Shown here piece by piece: positions 56,111 through 64,000 of a DNA stretch of 64,000 bases. Below the pieces are notes generated by a model. The model made no database searches and was not told where the DNA came from. It saw only the letters and a list, made by a program, of their open reading frames with translations. How positions within the stretch are numbered: position 1 is the first letter of the stretch; every line of letters starts with the position of its first letter. Made by a program: the position numbers and the translations under genes. This DNA comes from Meconema thalassinum (Eukaryota; Arthropoda; Insecta; Orthoptera; Tettigoniidae). The stretch is from contig OX336395.1 of assembly GCA_946902985.2 (NCBI GenBank), forward strand, positions 16,346,708 to 16,410,707. The letters are read 5' to 3'.

Positions 56111-57342
56111 TTCGAAGTAGGTATCAAATATTAAGAATTATTTGGAGAAGATTGCACGAATAATACGACTAGGGGACACGTTTTCTTTCAAATGCGAATC
56201 ACGAATTATACAAGTTTTCGAAATAACCGGTTAGATTATAATATATCCGATGGAACCAAAATTCGAAGGAAAAATCGACATATAACGGAATTTCGAATTA
56301 ACCATACTGGATGTCGCAAATTTACGAGACATATTTTTAAAATAAGTTACAGCCTACGTATTTCGAATCTTTTTCAAAACGGTAACATTTCGCAAGATCG
56401 CGACATTAAATTATTTAGCGTTATTTCTGGACTTCAATTTGACAAGTCTTTAAATAAATGCGAGGTTTCTGAATAATTTCAGAAGTTTTCGCGAATAAAC
56501 GTCTCGCGAAAAGTCAGGCTTCCTAATATAACACATAAATATTTCACACAAAACTAAAAAGTAATCTTGATGTCGAAAATATACGCTGAACGATGTATAC
56601 CACTCAGGGTATCCTCAGTATGCATTTCCTCGAGGTCGGGCACGGGGAAATATAGCTTAGGGCAATCTCTGAGCCTAGAGGCGCGAGTTTAAATGATTCA
56701 ATCCCCTTCGGAAAATTTTCGTTACCCGTATGTAAAATTCGTTACTTTTTCGTTACTCATTTGTAAAATTCGTTACTTCCGTTACCGGTCGACACCCTGT
56801 GAATGTTATCTTTGTACACACTTTTAAATGTCACATCATATCTCTTCGCCATATTACAGAGGAACCGACGCAATCACTCAGATCGAAAAATCACAATAAC
56901 CTACCGGCATATTAACGCCAACAACATCAAACTAAGTTAAACACAAATCATATAATTTCACGTGTGAAACAAATACAATATTCCGCAGCGTACAACTACC
57001 TCTCACCCACTGGTCATTATGAAACACATCTAGGAACAAGCGCTGAATTAACCTTCGCCGATTTTAAACGAAGACTTATTCGAAGCCAACTTTTTATAAC
57101 AGCAGGACGCGACGCGGGAGTTAGTTCGCAGTTGTCGATTATCGATACAGAGCGAAACTGCGGTATCGAGATATAACTTCAAAACACGTCAAGTCGATCC
57201 GTTCGATAGACGACACATTAAATCCGAAATTACGCGTGGGGTTTTTGAAAAATCGGGAGATTTAATACGTTAAGCGGGAGGGCGGGAGAAATGGTCTGAA
57301 ATCGGGAGTCTCCCGCCTAAATCGGGAGAGTTGGCAGGTATG

Positions 57343-57392
57343 CTCTCTCCTTCCTTATTCCTGTTTCCCCTTCCTTCACCACCAATCACTCA
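57343..57392 (-). pseudogene. LINE endonuclease fragment beyond the hAT
   Basis: The reverse strand encodes VIGGEGRGNRNKEGE, joining in frame to the ERLLELCKINGL segment at 54104 once the hAT is set aside. The LINE is 5'-truncated near 57392. Confidence 0.75.
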
Positions 57393-58429
57393 TTGGAAAT
57401 AATATTAATAAAACATAACGATGCGTCTACTAGGAGACATAACTTTTGATGAATGCATAGTGATGTCGCTCAAAGAACAATATTACACTATGATTTCACC
57501 TTACTTGCAATTCTTTGTTTAGGCCTAGGCCATGCCATTCGAGTTTACTTCTACGAAGTAATGCCCTTGGTTAGCAATTTAAGTCGTTTTAATATGATTG
57601 TTTGACGAATGAAGTAGCGTATAGATAAACCTTCCTGAACATAATAATCACCATAGCTTTTATGTGGCAAGGTAACTTGGATTTACAAGTTGAACAATGG
57701 GACGACCAAGCTCTTGGCTCCTTTGCCTTCTTACCAATATTTAATAATTAATGTATTGATATGCTGCTAATGGAAATGTAGGCCTATCATCGTGCAGTCT
57801 CATAGTTAACACAATAGCTTCTGCATGTCACTAATGATCTCCCCTGGGCAATCAACTTGTGGGGAAAATAATGAAAACAATATGGAGCCTTTCCTGAATT
57901 ATGTAGTACGTCTACTTAATTGTACCACGCTCCTGTTTCACCTTCCTGTCGATCTCCGTTGGTGATTGGGGCAGATGACCTCCCTGTTTCACCCCTTTAA
58001 ACAATAACCATAACTCCCTTGGTCAAATCATGTTCTCTTCAGACCATGGAAGCTTATGGAGCCTTTCATTGCCTCTTTCTTTACTCACAGCCCCAATTTG
58101 TCGAGGAGACGAAACTCATCCGTCTGTAGCATAACTACATGTCAACAAGTGCAGGTGTCCTCGATGTTACACTCCTTAAAACACTGAACCCACTACCACC
58201 TGTCCAAATGATGCAAAGTGTTAGAACACTTACAACCAGTGAGACGCTGGTGATGGTCAAGGGACTCCTAGTTGTGCCAGAATAAAATTTCCATGTTTCC
58301 TTTGAGCGTCCAGTCTAGACTGCAAGCCACTAATTGCAAACAAGTCGCCTCAATGAACGCCTATTAGCAGTTAGCACACGGCCTCCTACACCTGTCACTT
58401 TAAAATCAATTAACACTCTACCTCTGCTT
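57393..58429. other. unassigned DNA
   Basis: No supported feature. 57990-58380 has a composition like an old antisense transposase, but I could not match motifs. Confidence 0.35.
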
Positions 58430-58850
58430 CTCTTGCCCTCTACTCATTAACCTCTTAGGTAATCTCTCCTCCCTCATTCTCTACACATGACCCCACCATC
58501 TGAGTCGGCTTCATCTAGAATGTTCATTTCCAACTTAGCCTTTATCTCTTCATTGCTCCCATCTATTCTTGCTGCACTGATATCAGTTAACTCTAGCTTA
58601 TGTACCAGCTCTCACTTCCATACAGCAAGGTCAGTCGGAATACTGAGCGATGTGGGGAGAGTTTCGGTGCTGTGAACTCATTGCATTGGCTTTTCTACAT
58701 CTCGACCCTATTTCCTTCACCATAGCCTACAGTACTACCAACCTGAGAGATTACACAGCCCAAGTACTTAAAATGTTCGGTAGCACTGAACGAGATACCA
58801 AGGAGCGATACAATTTTCTATCGTACATAAATTAGCCAAAATACCTTTTC
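58430..58850 (-). pseudogene. heavily decayed LINE C-terminal fragment
   Basis: The reverse strand retains traces such as LTLLYGSESW (post-RT motif) and KLELTDISAARIDG, with stops throughout. Identification is tentative. Confidence 0.45.
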
Positions 58851-59650
58851 AAATGATGAAAAATAAACCAGGAATTGATGTAGTAATAATGATTACTCCT
58901 CAGCTGAACATAACTCACCCTCAATCCCGTTTTTATATGACAGCATATAGGGGTAAAAAAGGGTCCAGCTGTGTCCGGCATTATGCGTGTGAATTATCGT
59001 CAAAGACAGTATTGCCAACCCTGCGCATTGGGTACTATTTCTAGTCCAGTAAAGTAAAACGAAAGAGTTAATGTGAAAGTGTGCCAAGTGTCAGTCTTAA
59101 CTTAGACATGGATTGTGCGTGTTGCGAGTTAACAATCAAGAAGATCGTAACGCATCAATAATATTCACCCAAACCAATGGTTTTTGCCTAGCCCAATATT
59201 TTAATCCAGACGAATGGTTTTGGCCAAGACCAATTTATTATTGTTAGGCGAAATCTAATCCAAACCTTCATTTTGTTTAATCCAATGGTTTTGACAATGG
59301 TTTTAACCTGCAAGCCACGTTAGCGATATATACATCCTGGTTTTTGTCACGCACAAATAATCTTTAATTAGTGTAGTGCATTTTGTATTCCACATGTAGG
59401 CAACAATGTGTGCGCTTCGGTATGTGCAGTTCAGTTCTCCTTGATGACAGTTGAACGAGATTCAAGGGCCGTTGTTAAAAGAGCAATAAATAAAAACAAA
59501 TCTTTCCATAATTTAGCACATATTTCAGGTGCAGTAGTGACCATGGATAATATTTTGAATAGGTAATGTCCCCCAGAAGATGAAACAGAATATGTAAGAG
59601 CTACAATGACGTCTGATGCAAGTGATAAACCATGTTCTGGTCTCATTCAG
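58851..59650. other. unassigned DNA
   Basis: The motif CCAATGGTTTTG recurs loosely four or five times in 59170-59305. Otherwise nothing was seen. Confidence 0.4.
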
Positions 59651-60400
59651 AATTAATAATTGTTCCACCGGCTCCTATTTAGTTCCTTCCACCTGGCATT
59701 CTACTTTCTTGCATTTCTTCCAAAGACCAAAACCTTCGTCTTGGAAATGACGATCTTCAAACCATACTCCCTACATTTCCGTTCAAGTTCAAACATATTG
59801 TTGTCCATCATTGCAACCAGGTCATCCGAATAGGCCAGACTACTTACCTTGAAATTCACCCAGCCAGTTTATGCCCTTCAACAATTGGTCCATATTACAA
59901 ATACAATAGGGGTTTAATCCTTGCCTCACTCCTGTACAAACCATGAACCCATCAACTCTCACTGTAAATTGATTATAATACATAAATACTATTGATTGCC
60001 TGTAGCAGCCTTCCCTCGATACCATAATCCCTCAATATGCTAGGTGCTCTATCGTACGCCTTCTCAAGTAACACAAACACAACTGTCTATTCCTCTCGTA
60101 GCATTCCTCAATAACTTGGCGCATACTCAAATTGTGATCTTGACATCCTCGTTGTGGTCTAAAGCCACTCAGGTTTTCATCCATCGTACTCTCGGCCAAT
60201 GATCGAAGTCTCCTTTCTACAATGCCTGAGTACACTTTGCCCGGGACACTTATCAAAGAAATACCGCTATAATTATTGCAATCTTTCCTGTTAGCTTGCT
60301 TATAAATTGACGTGATAACTGCTTTTCTCTAGTCAGAGGGTACATTTCCTAAACCCTATGCCTATTTGATTATCCTCTGCTTTCCCTCTACACTTTACAA
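59651..60400 (-). pseudogene. LINE reverse transcriptase, decayed
   Basis: The reverse strand has SLISVPGKVYSGIVERRLRS and ENLSGFRPQRGCQDHNLSMR (60032-60256), VRVDGFMVCTGVRQGLNPYC and NMDQLLKGINWLGEF (59840-60025), then LAYSDDLVAMMDNNMFELER (YSDD in place of FADD). Stops and frameshifts separate the pieces. It is a clear RT of an APE-type LINE, different in sequence from those at 44534 and 51792. Confidence 0.85.
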
Positions 60401-60932
60401 TTCAACTACCCCTTCTGCTTTATTTATTTACCACCCTCTCAACTTCTTCAACCTGTCCTCATTCTCCTCCTGCATAACCTCAAAGTCTGCCACATAAGTC
60501 TCCATTAAGGGGAGGTGTGGCTGAATTGTTCAAGTTTCACAATTTTCTTCATAACATGACCAGATTTTAATCTCCTACAAAGAGAGTTGCTGGCATCTGT
60601 TGTGCTTATTTATATTTAAATAGCTTCTTTAGTGTTTGAGTTATTGAACATTTTTGTATTAAAAAAGTGGTCCCTTAAAAAAGTCCTTGAATCAAAGGTT
60701 TCATTTGACCAAGCTAATTCTTTTTCTGCATGCAGTTAAAATGTATAGAAACAATAATTGCTCTGGGGTTTGGGGTTAGTTAGATAGATACTGCTCTTTC
60801 TAGAAACATTTAAACTCTTATTTTATTTTTTTTGAAATTCAGAATTATTAATTAAAATCTACCTATCAAAATTACATTAAAACTCAAAGCAGTTCAAAAC
60901 CCAAAGCACATTTACATTACTGTACCTTTAGC
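60401..60932. other. unassigned AT-rich DNA
   Basis: No motif or repeat was recognised before the 67-bp satellite. Confidence 0.4.
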
Positions 60933-62853
60933 AACTATTGTACCAAGTAACAATATGTGATAAGAATTGCTCCACACGGAGCATATTGAACACAGTAACT
61001 ATTGTACCAAGTAACAACAATGTGTGACACGAATTGCACCACACGGAGCATATTGTACACAGCAACTATTGTACCAAGTAACAACAATGTGTGATATGAA
61101 TTGCACAAGGAGCATATTGTACACAGCTACAATTGTACCAAGTAAGAACAATGTGTGATAAGAATTGCCCGACACGGAGCATATTGTACACAGTAACTAT
61201 TGTACCAAGTAACAACATTGTGTGATAAGAATTGCACCACACGGAGCATATTGTACACTGCAGCTATTGTACCAAGTAACAACAATGTGTCATAAGAATT
61301 GCACCACACGGAGCATATTGTACACAGCAACTATTGTATCAAGTAACAACAATGTGTGATAAGAATAGCACGAAGAGCATATTGTACACAGCAACAATTG
61401 TACCAAGTAACAACAATGTGTGATAAGAATTGCATCACACGGAGACGATTGTACCAACTAACAACAATGTGTGATAAGAATTGCACCACAAGGAGCATAT
61501 TGTACACAGCAACTATTGTAACAAGCTACAACAATGTGTGATAAGAATTGCATCACAAGGAGCATATTGTACACAGCATCTATTGTACCAAGTTACAACA
61601 ATGTGTGATAAGAATTGCACCACAAGGAGCATATTGTACACAGCAACCACTGTACCAAGTTACAACAATGTGTGATTAGAATTGCACCACAAGGAGCATA
61701 TTGTACACAGCAACTACTGTACCAAGTTACAACAATGTGTGATTAGAATTGCACCACACGGAGCATATTGTACACAGCAACTATTGCACCAAGTAACAAC
61801 AATGTGTGATAAGAATTGCACCTTAAGGAGCATATTGTACACAGCAACTATTGTACCAAGTAACAACAATGTGTGATAAGTATTGCACCACATGGAGCAT
61901 ATTGTACACCGCAACTATTGTACCAAGTAACAACAATGTGTGATATGAATTGCACCTTAAGGGGCATATTGTACACAGCAACTATCGTACCAAGTAACAA
62001 CAATGTGTGATAAGTATTGCACCACATGGAGCATATTGTACACCACAACTATTCTACCAAGTAACAACAATGTGTGATAAGAATTGCACCACATTGAGCA
62101 TATTGTGCACAGCAACTATTGTACCAAGTAACAACAATGTGTGATATGAATTGCACCACACGGAGCATATTGTACACAGCAACTATTGTACCATGATACA
62201 ACAATGTGTGATAAGAATTGCACAACAAGGGGCATATTGTACACAGCAACTACTGTACCAAGTAACAACAATGTTTGATGAGAATTGCACCACAAGGAGC
62301 ATATTGTACACAGCAACTATTGTACCCAGTAACAACAATGTGTGATATGAATTGCACCACTGGGAGCATATTGTACACAGCAACTACTGTACCAAGTTAC
62401 AACAATGTGTGATAAGAATTGCACCACAAGGATCATATTGTACACAGCAACTATTGTACCCAGTAACAACAATGTGTGATATGAATTGCACCACAAGGAG
62501 CATATTGTACACAGCAACTATTGTACCAAGTTACAACAATGTGTGATAAGAATTGCACCACAGGGAGCATATTGTACACAGCAACTATTTTACCAAGTAA
62601 CAACAATGTGTGATAAGAATTGCACCACACGGAGCATATTGTACACAGCAACTATTGCACCAAGTTACAACAATGTGTGATAAGAATTGCAGCACATGGA
62701 GCATATTGTACACAGAATCTATTGCACCAAGTTACAAGAATGTGTGATAAGAATTGCACCACAAGGAGCATATTGTACACAGCAACTATTGTACCAAGTA
62801 ACAACAATTTGTGATAAGAATTGCACCACAAGGAGCATATTGTACACAGCAAC
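60933..62853. repeat. 67-bp satellite, about 29 copies
   Basis: The unit contains AACTATTGTACCAAGTAACA, ACAATGTGTGATAAGAATTG and CACCACAAGGAGCATATTGT. Some units are shortened (near 61105, 61365, 61440). Copies are moderately diverged, more than in the 89-bp array. Because 67 x 3 = 201, overlapping 64-67-codon frames appear on both strands; they are artefacts of the periodicity. Confidence 0.97.
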
Positions 62854-62984
62854 ACATTGGAAAAGAGCTATGCGAGAAAGAGGCAAGTTAATATTTACTG
62901 CCCTCCTCCTTATGCTTCCCCTTCACATCTCCACGCTTTTTCTTCCTGAGATATTTCCTGCCACTTTGCAAGACTCCTGATCAT
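62854..62984. other. short unassigned stretch
   Basis: Separates the satellite from the LINE 3' tail; nothing recognised. Confidence 0.4.
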
Positions 62985-62997
62985 TTCCCGTCTTCTG

Positions 62998-64000
62998 TAT
63001 TATTATTATTATGTGCGTATGGACCCTATTGGATCACGCATTACATTTATGATTCGCCTTTCTAACAGACCATATTGCTTTCATTCTTTCACTGTGCGCT
63101 TGTTTCCTTTCTTCTGACCACTTAGTCCCCGATCTTCTGGGGACTTCATTCTCTGGCTGTACCACCCATTTATTTATCTTCTGACGGTAGACATTTCTGT
63201 CTAGTATTTCTGACGTTTCTATCCGGGCCTTTTCCAAGTCATTTTTAACATCTTGTATCCAAGATACGTTCTTCAGTTTTCCAGAGTATGTCAAAATCTT
63301 GTGAGTTAACCTTGAAGATGAGAGTCTGTGAACGTGTCCATAATTTTCCTCAAGATCTTTCTTTCCTTCTTCAAGATATTTTCCCGATCACCTTTCTTAT
63401 TAAGTACCAAGGTTTCACCTGCATACAGCACTTCAGGTTTAATCACCGTATTATAGTATTTGATTTTTGTATGTATGGACATGCATTTCTTGTTATAGAT
63501 GTCACGGGTTCTCCAATACGCTCTTTTGAGATTTTGTAATCGAACTTTCTGAGCTTCCTTTTCCAATCCTGTTGGTTCTAGGATCTCACCGAGATATTTA
63601 AAGTGTGGAACCCGTTTGATGTGCCCGTATTTTGTTTGTAGTTCATGGATGTCGAACCCAGTGCAAATAAACTTGGTCTTCTCGAATGAGATTTGCAACC
63701 CAGTTTTCTCAGCGCATTCCTTGAGGACTTCAATCTGTTTGATCGCTAAAATATCGCTGTCTGCTAGTATCGCTAGGTCGTCCGCGAAAGCTAAACAACT
63801 GACCTTGATGTGATCATTCTTTCGTCCAAGTTGAATGGGTTTCCAGAGCTTCTGGGCATTCAAGTCCTTCTCCCATTCTCGAATGACTTTATCTAGAACA
63901 AGGTTGAAGAGCAGTGGTGACAATCCGTCACCCTGTCGCACGCCGGTCTTAATCGCAAAGGGCTCTGATAATTCACCCAGAAATTTTACTTTTGACTTCG
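62998..64000 (-). pseudogene. LINE reverse transcriptase, runs off the window
   Basis: The reverse-strand frame 63306-63941 continues open to the window edge. It shows ELSEPFAIKTGVRQGDGLSP, LLFNLVLDKVIREWEKDLNA, SCLAFADDLAILADSDILAI with an intact FADD, and RVPHFKYLGEILEPTGLEKE. After a frameshift near 63300 the C-terminus (63034-63294) reads KNVSWIQDVKNDLEKARIET and KWSEERKQAHSERMKAIW, then stops. A (TAA)n-like 3' tail lies at 62998-63012. The RT is the least damaged active site in the window, but the downstream frameshift breaks the protein. Confidence 0.9.

Larger units (their letters stand above)
54105..57342 (-). mobile_element. hAT element (CATACCTGCCAAC termini), 3.2 kb
   Basis: The left terminus is CATACCTGCCAACCTCTC; the complement of the right terminus is CATACCTGCCAACTCTCCCG. 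The flanks are CTCTCT-rich (target duplication of 6 exact or 8 with one mismatch, ambiguous because of the repeat). The LINE frame is restored when it is removed. A transposase C-terminus lies at 54414-54611. Confidence 0.85.

Noticed and set aside
60933..62853. Many overlapping 64-67-codon open frames on both strands
   Set aside because: They are produced by the 67-bp periodicity (three units = 201 bp) and repeat identically. No start context or domain supports a gene.

Overview
This window is from a eukaryotic, almost certainly arthropod (probably insect) nuclear genome. It is repeat-rich and AT-rich, and almost every recognisable coding stretch is a broken transposable element. The combination of BEL/Pao and Ty3/Gypsy LTR elements, APE-type LINEs, hAT, piggyBac, Tc1, mariner, pogo-like and Helitron elements, and several tRNA-derived SINE families points to a large-genome insect. 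A polyneopteran is my guess only; the sequence does not fix the species. There are no operons, CRISPR arrays or intact RNA genes.

Layout. 1-2073 is a 97-bp satellite. 2074-4190 is a mosaic of a Helentron-like repeat, SINEs and unassigned DNA. 4190-15480 is a reverse-strand BEL/Pao element nested four deep. Its reverse transcriptase is split by a 6.6-kb hAT element (perfect 8-bp target duplication). That hAT is split by a 3.7-kb Helitron, which carries two SINEs. A further SINE sits in the probable BEL 3' LTR. 16766-17955 is a 34-copy, 35-bp minisatellite fused to a 5'-truncated Gypsy integrase, and a pogo-like element splits the integrase tail. 21330-22249 is a folded-back mariner, 25122-26490 a nearly full Tc1 element, and 28209-29903 a very homogeneous 89-bp satellite. 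30080-30304 is a piggyBac MITE, and 32385-34731 a decayed ZMYM-type hAT.

35098-36548 holds the most unusual gene: a decayed reverse-strand gene combining an XPG/PIN-nuclease-like acidic segment with a C-terminal cysteine-rich (CXC-like) domain. 36580-40275 is a Helentron-like element built of 293-bp tandem units and split by a piggyBac element. 40516-41254 is a probable terminal exon of a C2H2 zinc-finger gene, the best candidate for a host gene. 43585-48575 holds two LINEs, one of them split by a second 293-bp-unit element in the opposite orientation. 51630-57390 holds a LINE with a 603-codon open frame, split by another hAT. 58430-60480 holds decayed LINEs, 60933-62853 a 67-bp satellite, and 62985-64000 a LINE that runs off the window.

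These genes do not work together as a pathway. The window records successive transposon insertions, many datable relative to each other because removing the younger element restores the reading frame of the older one.
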